Of a stretch of 64,000 nt of DNA, positions 44,914 through 55,200 are shown piece after piece. Where the stretch lies: positions 512,817 to 576,816 of the forward strand of contig BJOX01000236.1 of NCBI GenBank assembly GCA_009731375.1. Reading direction: 5' to 3'. Every line of letters begins with the position of its first letter. The first letter of the stretch is position 1. The notes below the pieces were generated by a model. It made no database searches. It was not told where the DNA came from and saw only the letters and a list, made by a program, of their open reading frames with translations. This stretch comes from Paulinella micropora (taxonomy: Eukaryota; Cercozoa; Imbricatea; Euglyphida). The position numbers and the translations under genes were made by a program.

Positions 44914-45188
44914 AACGGTGTATCGTGCAATGCATGTTGTTCTGTTTTCTCCCTCCTTCTCTAGTCATTGGACTACCTCAAATCTGTTACCTGAGTCGGC
45001 ATCAGTGTCGGTAGTGGTTGCGCCTGATGTCGCATAGGCCTGTGGTGCTGAGGAACTCGAGCTTGAGCTCGAGCCGTCTGCCCAGCCCCCATCTCTGTGG
45101 TACGGGCGCTCTGTGCTGCCGTATCCACCTTGGCCAACCCATCTTTCTCATTCTCTACCTTGAAATACACCTCTTCCTCCTCCTCTTC

Positions 45189-47437
45189 TCACAAATCCTC
45201 TCTCCCCCCGCGAGTGTATGTGCCTCGTGCGAAAGGGGCTCCTCCTCCTCGATTGATTCCTCTCCCTCCTCCTTTTCCTCGTGTTCCACCTCTTCCTCTA
45301 CTTGCGGCTTCTATGGCTGCCGTCTTCTGATCATCTCTAGCGAAAAGAGAATTGATCGCGTCAGCTAGTTCGTGGTCATGGTCCGCGACATCCTGTAATT
45401 TCCACCCCTGATCCTTGCGCAGTCGGCGCAGAACGGCGACGGTGTTGGTTTCGTCCGACCGTACGTTCTTGAGGAGTGTGTTTCGGATGCGGGTGTCCTC
45501 GACATCGTGGTTGTACGGGCATTTCTTATTTGTGTGTTTGAAGCATTGTGCCCGTGCCCACCAACGAATACAAGGTGTGTTAGCTTCACGACTGTTCTCT
45601 CTTGGTCGCTTTCCTAGAGATCGTTGCGTATGTGCGGCTTGCGGTTGAGCAGAAGCCGATGCAGAACCGATCAAGGATGCTGTCTGGCTGTCGAGCCTCT
45701 GACAAGCGGTCATTACTTCGGTCCACAACATTTTTGGGCTCACGGCCTTAGTCGTGGCCTCAAAGACGCTCATCTCCAAAAAGTTCAAGTGCTTTACCTT
45801 GTCGAAGGTTTTGCAGTCTTGCATGAGCAGTGTGAGCTTATTTTTGTTGTAGACGTGCAAAGCACTGAGGAAATATAGGAGTATGGCTTTGTGGTTATAA
45901 AAGAGAGTGTACTGGGTGCCCACATTTGTTAAGACAGATGCAAGCTGAGTGACAGACTGCAACTGCTCCGATACTAAGTCGAAAATTTCAAACCCAATCA
46001 ATGTGCCAGTGCACAAGTTGGTATCCACTTGCCTTAAAGTATCGAATGAGGGCAGCAATGGCCAGAGTACAACTCATCTCTGCATGTCCACCTTTCCTTG
46101 CTAGCTTCTCCTCTCCTCTGTACTTCTCGTAAGTTATACGATCAAAACCAGCTCCAAGGAGGGATCGATCACAGAGATGTTCTAGGACTTCATACTCCTG
46201 CTCCACCTCACAATGGTTTTGCTGGAAGCATCTGTCCATCTTATTGAGCTTAGTCATGAGGGTCTTCTCTGTGTCAGCCTCATTGGCAGTGATAGCATAG
46301 AGCTTAAGGCCCCCTCCCCCAATTTTGATTTTAGCTAGGGCTGTCTGCAGTGCCTGCTTTTTCTTCTTGGAAGTCAGTCAAGTTAATTACTGTCCCTCCC
46401 CCTTGGGGTCCTCCTCCTGTGGGTCCTCCTCCTGTGGGTCCTCCTCCTGCTTTCTTGGGAGCTGGGTTAGATGTGGTAGGTGGAGCCGTTGGCTGTGGAG
46501 CCACCCGTGCTACTGCCATTGCCACAGCTATCTTCTCCTTCTGCTCCTTCTCCTCTTTCTGTCTCGTCTCTTCTTCTTTCACCTGTCGTGCTAGATGAGT
46601 CACGAACTGTGCAAGCCCTGTGGCACTAGAGAGGAAGTGTGCCTTTTCTCTCATGGAAGACTTATCAGCTCTGTTATTATTTGGGATTGTTGTGAGAGGG
46701 CCTTTAATGAGAGTGTGATTCTTCGTGTGGGCCCATTGTTTCCATGTTGGTTTTTGCTCCTTCCCCTCAAAGAGGCCCTTATGGAGTTGTGTGAGGCGTT
46801 CAAGCACCTGACAAGACTAGTCAACCTCCTCGTAAACAGGATGTTGCCTTGTGTTGTCTTTCAGTGCTTTGTACATTTCGTTGTAAGCCCGTGTGAAGGC
46901 AGTTACAAAAGCCTCAAGGGCAAACTCAATGCCACTTTGGTTTCTACCTTCGAACTTTCTTTCTAGATTCTTGATATCAGTGGGGACACCACAGACAGAC
47001 AGCCATGCTGCAGTTGTGCGTTTATTTTTCCACTGTATGTTTGTGCGTTCATAAAATTCCGCAACGAGCACAGCAGCGTAGAGTGTTGCAGATATGTCGT
47101 ATATGTCGCACAGTGTAAGAGTGTCGCCATACTTGATATCCTGCAATGGCACTCTTTCGTGCTCAAACCTCACATTGTTGAAAAGAGGCTTCGCAAGGCC
47201 GGGAATTTCGATCAGGAGGTTGCTTTGACCTTGTCCTGGTCTATTCCTTTTCTCGTAAGGAATGTAGATTTGTGTTTTATAATAGGTTGGGTAGTTAAGG
47301 AAGAAGGACTCTTCATCATCATATGTAGCCAACTGTTCCCATGTATTTGTGATATTCTGGCCAACATCCTCCATCTCTCTCTCTGCCTCTGTCAGTGGAG
47401 AGCCTCCAGTCTGACCTGCACTCGCTTCTTGTGCATT

Positions 47438-47472
<35 letters not shown>

Positions 47473-47587
47473 TTTTTTTCTTTCCCCNNNNNNNNNNGCT
47501 CATTCTCGTCTTCCATCTTATGTTATGAGAATCACGTCTGCTTTTTGTTTTCTTTTTTTCCTCTGTTATTCTTATCACTCTATGCAA
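45189..47587 (-). pseudogene. Element B Gag, frameshifted
   Basis: Four overlapping frames (47587-46817, 46807-46331, 46257-45988, 46058-45189) together align with the Gag of element C. The last carries a CCCH zinc finger (CIRWWARAQC...CPYNH, about 45507-45575) and an RGG-rich tail ending in TGA at 45189. A C-homopolymer (about 47440-47472) next to the N gap makes the N terminus unreliable. The break near 46020 is a 2-nt loss relative to C. Gag would form the particle and bind element RNA. Confidence 0.75.
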
Positions 47588-48161
47588 CCTTCTTCTCCAT
47601 CTTCCTTTTCTCTGTGGAAATAGTTATGGGGCGTCAGGCCCTACACAGAGATAACGATAGTTTGGTCAAAAGAGCTGTTTTGTAGAAGTCAGTCAGTCAG
47701 TCGTCGGACAGTGCTTCGATATTTGTCTTGCTCTTGTGTGAGAGATGCCAGTGTAATCTCCTCTGGTTTCTGCAGAGAAAATGCAAGGAAAATGGTTCAG
47801 AACAGAGAGTGGGAGTGCTTTGCTCGTTTTTCCTCTGTCTGTGTGTTTGTCTGATGTTTGTTTCGCACTTGTCCTACTTGTCCTACTTGGCTTTATGCAA
47901 GCAGCAAGAGGGAGTGGAGTAAGTGTGGTCTGGTATCTTGTAGAAGAGCACACAGAAGCCAAATGTGCACAAGGGCTAAAGGTTATGCCAGCTTGTGACA
48001 AATTGATCGCTTGTTTGTAAGTTTTTTTGTTTGAGGATGAGTAGGAGTGTTTGTTTTCGTCTGATGTCTGTGCGACAGATCAGCGAAAAATAAATTTGTG
48101 CTTATCTGATGGCTGTACGACAGATCAGAAAAGAAATCAGCCTTTAGCTATGGACTCCAAA
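47588..48161 (-). other. Element B 5' leader with primer-binding-like site
   Basis: Next to the 5' LTR the minus strand reads tttggagtccatagc, matching the tggagtc string of A and C. The rest of the leader has no supported gene. Confidence 0.55.
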
Positions 48162-48381
48162 TGTACTATCCCCAACGATAGCTCAATGGAAGAGTAAGTC
48201 GGTAATATAACCAAACACAGTCCTCAAAAAAGAGAATGATGTCTCGTTATATTAGCTCAGTGACGCAAAGACAAAAAAGCCGCCAAAAGACCAGGATCAA
48301 ATTGGCATTTCAGACGTGTCCGGCCAGACGAAATCTATAAATAAGTTTTTCACCGGATAATTAGGGAGGTGATGTCCACAA
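48162..48381 (-). repeat. Element B, 5' LTR
   Basis: Partner of 38147-38365, with the same TG...CA ends. Its central string gagctaatataacgagacat (minus strand) is identical in the LTR of element C. Confidence 0.9.
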
Positions 48382-48699
48382 ACATACCACAAACAACAAC
48401 CCATAAGTGCAATTTCCCTTATTTAGCCATAATTCCCAGTCACGGGAAAAAAACGCTAAATTTCACGGAATTTCCGTGACCTTTTTCCTTAACTTCAAAC
48501 GGTTACTACATGTGTTGTAGAAGGATCGGGTCAACGCTATTAATGTGGGAGGTTATTCAATATGGATGCAACACAATAGTGTAATCTGCATGGTAAACTG
48601 TTATGTGAATTATATAGGTTTTAAGGTCCTATGGATCCAAGCTTCCTAGCTTTCCTCCCATATTCCTTATCCTAAAACAACATTAAAACCGGACGATTA
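48382..48699 (-). repeat. Element A right LTR, piece 2
   Basis: Continues the LTR from aacataccacaaac to ccggacgatta, matching 29867-30180 of the left LTR. It starts with the aaca duplication of B and ends with the atta duplication of C. Confidence 0.9.
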
Positions 48700-48948
48700 T
48701 GTAGGCATCAACCCCCGGATAGCCGGTAAAAAGTACAGTTTTTCGGGTGTCAGGTGCACCTAGTTTTTTTCCCAGTATTTCAATATCGTTTGGCCGGATT
48801 TGACCTAATGCCATTTTAACCGTGGTCTGTGGCCGCTTTCTTTTTCGGCTTCACTGAGCTAATATAACGAGACATCATTCTCCTTTGGGGGATTTGTGTC
48901 TGGTTGTATTACCGACTTTTTATCGAGCTATCTTCAGGGATTGTAACA
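48700..48948 (+). repeat. Element C, 5' LTR
   Basis: Begins tgtaggcatc and ends ggattgtaaca. It is related to the reversed LTR of element B over much of its length. The string ctaatataac may be the TATA region of the promoter. Confidence 0.92.
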
Positions 48949-48965
48949 TTGGAGTCACCAGCACA
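48949..48965 (+). promoter_or_regulatory. Primer-binding-like site of element C
   Basis: ttggagtcaccagcaca follows the LTR directly. TGGAGTC is shared with A and B at the same place, so the three elements probably use the same or similar tRNA primers. The tRNA was not identified. Confidence 0.55.
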
Positions 48966-49710
48966 AGGCTGATTTCTTTTCTGGCTTGTTTTTGGAACAG
49001 CAGAAAGAAAAATTGGACAGACCTATCTCTTCTGAGTAGGTGTTCCAAAAAACAAATACTCCAGCACATCCCCACACAGCTCCTTTTGCAAAACCAGACG
49101 TCTAGGCGTTTGTGAGTAGGTGTCTCAGTACCCTCTACACAGCCTGTATCTGTGTCCTCATAAGGAGGCCAGACACCAGACCTCATAGCTGTTCTTGTGT
49201 TCTCTCTTGAGACAGAGACAGAGTAGGTCAACAGACGTACAAACAAACACTCACAGTTACAAACAAACTTGAAGGACACGAGCGTAGTACTCCTCCTTTC
49301 AAGTCTGTGCACTTAGTTGCCTCTCAAAACACATACATCAGAGTATTTTTGCAAATCTCTGACTGTTTTTCGACAATAGGTCTGAACAAGTGTCAGACGA
49401 CAGGTCGACTTCTCAAGGAGTGCTTCTCGAGCCTCTTTGAAATTATCTGTACGTAGGTCCTCGTACCTCATAACAGATACAACAACAAAAAGAGAAAAAG
49501 AAAAGAGGAGTGGAGAAGGAGATCAAGTTTTCAGAGAAAGTCGTATAGACTACTTCTTTCTCACAAACAAAAACACATAAGACATAGAGGTGAGACTCTC
49601 TCTCTCTCTACACTGTCTTTTCATCTTTCCTCTCTATTCGTTCCTCAGAGACGAACAGAGTAATTACGGAGTAGAAACAGATCTATCTCCTTTGTATTCC
49701 TTCAGAGACC
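48966..49710 (+). other. Element C 5' leader
   Basis: About 745 nt without a supported gene, ending just before the gag ATG. It is rich in CT and AG tracts at 49590-49640. Packaging signals are expected here but are not recognisable by eye. Confidence 0.5.
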
Positions 49711-52214
49711 ATGTCTTCTAGGTCTGAAGAAGCATATTGGAATGAAGAAGGAGGAGAGAATGAGAGAACCCCAATAGACCAGGAGGATAACGTTGGCCCT
49801 CTTGGGGACGGGGGAGATCTGGCAGTGCCTTCCTATGAAACAGGAGGACCAGAGGACCGACTGCTCGCCCCTGGGCGGATGGGAGAGTCGGAAGTCGAGA
49901 AGGAGAGGAGCGAGGAGGAAGCGAGGTTTGTGGCCGAATATGGCAATCTAAGTGAGAAGGAGTTTGAGGATAAAATAGGGAAGGATGAGGCCTATAAATG
50001 GCTATTCATTCCCCCAGAAATACGATGGGGAGATCCCTTGAGAAAGGAGGATATCTGTTACCCCCTCCCAAAACAAGCCCTGTCTCTTGCAAAATTCCTC
50101 AGAGACGACAGTGCACAGTTACAGGTGCAACATGTCTCATTTGGGGACAATATGTCTTTACTGGAGCTTCTCGACCTCACATGGAAAGTGTTCGAGTGTG
50201 CTATACTCTATGAGTACCAGTCTAACAAGACTGTCCTGCCATGGGATTCAAGAGCACTGGCTAGGTTGCTCGATCCTGGTCAGGATATCGAATCAATCAA
50301 AAGAGGGGAAGGGGAGTTTAAGTCCAGGAACGTCCGAGGACAGATTAATGTCATGGATATACCCCTGAGACTTATGGAGATCAAGTTGGTGGACTTGAAT
50401 AAACTCCAACAAACCCCGATTTATGGCAGGGACCTTCACCCGGCCCTGAAAGAAATAGAAGGCGAAGCTGGAGGGGTGACGAAGATTAAGAAGTTGCATG
50501 CGGCCTTGCAGAAGGACGACGCATGGAAGAGGTGGGCTTTCACCAAGGATCATACGATCTTGGAGGGAACGGCCGCACCCGCCCTCACCAATAAAGCGGG
50601 AGAGAAGGAGTTGGCGGAGAAGGCTCTGTTCCTTCGGAAGGCTGCCGAGCTCATGTCTTTTTTTCATCATGCTCAAGACCTGCATATCAGGGAAAGAGCA
50701 GAGGAGAAAGAAAAGAAGGAGTTGGAGGCAAAGATTGCATTGGCTAAGGCGACGGCTACGAGACAGGCACCTTCCTCTGGGCCTTTTATGTCTCCCCCTG
50801 GGTACGTCCCGTCAGCCCATACAGCCCCTCCTGCCCCTACGACTAGCTCAGCGCCTACCACTGTCATTGTCAACAATAATGACAAGAAGGACAGACAGGC
50901 TATCATTAACGCCTTCCAAAAATATACCAAGTCCGATGCCACTGCTCTGACGCTGTTCGCAGAGACAGCGAGTCAGAAGGACACGGATGCGAACCTTCGA
51001 GACAAGCTCCGAAGAATTGATGCTTGTATGAAGCAGCATCCAACGGACGAAACACAGGAGTATGAGGCGTTGTCCACCTTGTTGGACCCATCAATCCTCA
51101 CACAAGGATTTGATGTTGTGGAATACAAGGCGTTGCGAGCGGTAGAGGTGTCGGCTAGGAGAGCAGCCTCAGACCTGCAGTGCACGGTGCCAGTTGCCGT
51201 CCTCTTGCAATACTTTAAAACTCATGGGTATCAGCATCTGTGTACTGGTACTTTGATTGGTTTTGAGATTTTCAAGAGGTGAACGAAGGGCTGGGCATTA
51301 GCGCGAGGTTGGCAGCGATCCTCACTGAGGTCAGCGCCAAGTACGGGCTCTTTTATAGCCGGAAGTCTATCATTTTGTACTTCCTGAGTGCTTTGTGTGC
51401 ACGACACCCGAGCAAGCTCGCAAGGATCATACAGTCCTGTCCGACCTTCGCGGCGGTGAAGACGGCGGATTTTTTAGAAACGAATATATACGAGAGGACT
51501 GTAGCGGCTACTCCGCCGGGCGACCTGTTCAAGGAGGTGCTCGACGCGTGTTCCGAATTGGACACGGCCACCGAGTCATTCTCCAGTGCCGCGACACAGG
51601 GGGTTGGAGGTGCTCAAGCAGCACATGCAACTCGAACGGCAGGTCTCAAGAGGGGGAGAGATGAGCCGACGCCGTGCTACCGCTATTTTTCATACATGGC
51701 GTGTAAGCATGAGGCACAGAAAGGAGTAGGCAATTGCCTCTTCAGCCACGACTCTCTTGATGATAGGCAGCGAAATCTTTTCCTTAGAGAGCTCGAAGGC
51801 ATGAAAAAGACCATGTACGCCATGTACAAGAAGGAGTTGGAGGAGGGGAGGTGGAATGCGAATATGGTCTCGGATGCGGAGTTCCGGGAGGCCATCATTT
51901 ACTTCCTTGACAGAATGAAGAGAAGGGAGAAGAGAGAGACATCGGGCCGATCAAAGGCGCCGACTAGAGGAGGAGGAGAGACGAGAGGATCGTCACGAGG
52001 GTCCCGAGGGACACCAAGAGGGGCGGCACCACGAGGACGAGGCTTTCGTGGAAGGGGAGGACGGACCCCAGCGCGCCCTCCCAGAGGACACGGATACTGG
52101 AATTATAGCACCAGTTCCAGCTCCAACTACCCCCAGCAAGCTTATACCGCTACGGAGGGGGGACGTCAAGACGAAGACACCGGCTCAGGTGAGCGTGTTG
52201 TCGTCGTAGACTGA
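49711..52214 (+). pseudogene. Element C Gag with CCCH zinc finger and RGG tail, one frameshift
   Basis: ATG 49711 opens 523 codons. A Glu/Asp-rich head is followed by a long helical capsid-like region, a Pro/Thr/Ala linker (50770-50870) and a second helical region. A one-base shift near 51270 moves reading to the frame that runs to TGA 52212-52214. That part holds a C-x8-C-x10-C-x3-H motif (51674-51748) and many RGG/RG repeats (about 51955-52130). The zinc finger replaces the CCHC zinc knuckle usual in retroviral Gag. A real -1 shift is not excluded, but no canonical slippery heptamer is in phase, so an indel is more likely. Confidence 0.8.
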
Positions 52215-52217
52215 CGG
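52212..52217 (+). promoter_or_regulatory. Possible UGA-CGG readthrough site between gag and pol
   Basis: The gag stop reads TGA CGG. The frame is open without a break from here through the pol ATG at 52290, so one stop codon is the only barrier to a Gag-Pol fusion. UGA followed by CGG is a known leaky context in some plant and animal RNA viruses. Initiation at 52290 is the alternative. Confidence 0.45.
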
Positions 52218-52289
52218 GAGGAGAAGAGAGAGGAAAAGAAGAGAGAGAAGGAGATAAAAACTGTTCTTTTTAATCCGACAGTCACAGTT

Positions 52290-55200
52290 ATGCCTACTGT
52301 TGATGAACAGGATACGAACGGTTCCGTTCCTCCCAGACGTGAAGGTGAAGGCACACAGCCTCACAAGCCTCAAGGTAAGCACTTGCTAGTTCATCCTTCG
52401 AGAGCTAATATGATAAATGATGCGAATAGGAAGGCGAAGAAGGCGATGGAGGAGAGGAAGCCGAAACCAAAGGCTAGGTCTCCTCCTACGAAGAAGCAGC
52501 GGACCGTACCCCCGCCAAAGGACTCAATAGTCTCTGCTATAGACACGAGTACACTCGGTGTACCAGACTCTGTCCAAAAGACACTCGAGATACCGGAAGC
52601 CCCGGAGACTCAAGAAGTTAAGTTGGCGGAAAAGGGGGGAGAACGAGAAGAGGACAAGGAACTTGAGCTTAGACTCAAAACCCTAGAACGAAAAATTCAT
52701 GTGCTAGCGGCTAGTTTACATAGACCAGACGCGCTATGCTACACTGACCTCTTTTGTGAAACTTTACAAACCACATTAAAAGTTGGTAATGATACGATGG
52801 CGAATATTAATATTGTCGGCCAGAAGTTTTTGAATAGTCACCGGACATGGGTTGACAAAAATATTAGAAAAACAAAGGGGACCCTAAAAGGGGTAGGCAG
52901 CCGTACGGAAATTACGGGCATCGTCACATTAATTTTCAAATTGAAATCCGGTCGAGTATATCGTGCGGACCTCTATGTTGTCCCCGATTACCACGGTTCA
53001 ATCCTGCTGTCGTATGACCAATTGGCTACGATGGGGGCAGTGATCGATTGCGCCGCACGGCGAGTAATTTATGGAGTGAAGAATGGAGAGAAGGAGGATA
53101 TTAATCCGATGACTGCTACTGACTCATACGAGGCTTTTGAGCTGAGTCTAGCAACGGAGAGAAAAAGGTTGGCCTTCGTACATGAGGCAACTGAAGCCTA
53201 TGTACACCCCTATGTCACAGTGCCGGACGAACTGTCCTGGACCGACAATTGGGAGACGGAGATGCAGGCGTATACGGTTACGATTCCCGCATGGGACAAA
53301 AAGTCTATTGATGACTTAATCGTAGCGCGTAATGAGGAGATAATATGTGTTGCGAAACAGTGCCCGTCGTTGGCCAGATTCGCAGAAGGTGGTGGGGCAG
53401 ATGTCCATATTACTAATGGCTACTGTTACCACGCAAAGATGTCAGATGCAAAGAGAGAGGCGTTTGCGCCAAGGAGGCAGGGGCGTATCCCCGATACTCC
53501 AGAGGATGACATTAAAACTTTTATCACGAACTTTTGGGGCGATGTGCCTACCTGGCCGCGCTCATTAACTGAAGTGAAAAAGTGTCTACGGACTCTATTT
53601 GAGAGTAACAAGCCGTATACTGTCATTCTGCCGTACAATGAGAAGGCGATATGGGCACAGGAGATAAGGGACCGGCTTATTTATCATCCTATACCTGTTC
53701 CCTCTCGCAAGCAACAGTTAGTGGTGGCTTGTCGACTCGGGTCTCGGGAGCAGAGCAGTGCATACAAGCGGAAGCTCAGAGCCCAGGACAAGTTGAAATT
53801 GATACCTCAAGCTTTCACATGCTTTGATGGTTTCTACACCCGTAAGGCTCCGATACAATACGCGAACCTTATTGATATGCTTGTCGGGCTGGGTCATGAT
53901 GATGAGCCGGACACAGTCACGTATGAAAGAACGGGACTAGACGATTTGTCCGAGGAAGATTTGAGTTTGGAGGAGGACTTAGCGCCCCTCAAGGAGCATA
54001 AGAAGATGTCGGAGGAAGATTTCCAAGCGGCGGCGCGGAAAATTTTAGAAGAAGGAGTGGGTTCGGAGAGAGAGAAGGCGTTTCTCAAAGCTAAGATGGA
54101 GGCGTACAGAGAAATTTTCGACCCTCCTCGGGCAGGTGGTGTAAAGTCGGATGACTTCACTGCTGTCATTTACAAGATACCGGGTGCGGAGCCATCTCCG
54201 GCACCACGGAGGGCAAATTTGAGCATACATGAGGCAAAAATAGCGGAGGAGAATGTGAGACAGTTGCTCGATGAGGACTTTATTGAGAGATCTACATCTC
54301 CAATTGTCTCTCAACCGAAAATCGTCCCTAAGCCAGGAGGAGAATGGCGCTTGACGATCAATTATGCCCGTGTGAATAAGGTGCTAGAGGAAGAGAGAAA
54401 TCCTCTGCCGACCTTAGAAGAAGGCAGAAGGGTGCTGCGGAATGCTAAATTCTATTCGGTCATTGACCTTAAGAACGGCTTCTGGCAGATACCACTGGAC
54501 GAGAAATCCAGATGGCTGACTGCATTCGTTGTGGGTATGGAAATATACCAGTGGAAGGTGCTTCCAATGGGACTCAAACAGGCCCCGGGGCTCTTTCAGA
54601 AGGCGATGCAGAAGATGTTGAGCGGTCAATATGACGACCAGTCGGAGGATGGTTTTATGAGAAGGAGAGGACAGAAGGCGGGAGAATATGCATTTTGTTA
54701 CATCGATGACATCATCGTATACTCTAACACAATGGAAGAGCATATCGATCACTTGTCAGATGTCTTCAGGCGCATCGGAGCATTTGGCCTGAAATGCAAC
54801 CTAAAGAAATGTCAGCTTGCCAGGACAAGTGTGACGTATTTGGGTTACGAGATTTCTCATAATAGGGTCTCGATATCGCGCGAGAAGAGGGAGGAGATCA
54901 TGAGTAGACAGTTGCCAAAGAATCGCACAGAGTTACACTCTTTTCTTGCGATGGCACAGTACTACAGCCAGTTCATACCCGATTGGGGTGCAACTCGGGC
55001 TAAGTTGGAGAAGATGATTGATTTTGGAGACTTTGAGAAGTGGGATGAGGAGGCTTTGCAGGCGTTTAATACGCTCAAAGATCTCATTTACAAAGATCCC
55101 AAGGACGGCGGATTAGTACTTATGATGCCCGACTTTACGAAGCCGTTCGTAGTCGACACGGATGCATCTAAGTTTGCGATTGGCGCGGTGCTGCAACAGG

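Larger units (their letters stand above)
38147..48381 (-). mobile_element. Ty3/gypsy-like element B (minus strand)
   Basis: About 220-bp LTRs, aaca target duplications at 38143-38146 and 48382-48385, a polypurine tract and a primer-binding-like site define the element. Gag and pol are both present but broken. Two 10-N gaps (43106-43115 and 47488-47497) fall inside it. It inserted into the right LTR of element A. Confidence 0.92.

Noticed and set aside
51230-51285. Programmed frameshift inside gag of element C
   Set aside because: There is no in-phase slippery heptamer, the frame change is mid-protein, and B is broken at a different base with the opposite sign; independent indels are more likely.
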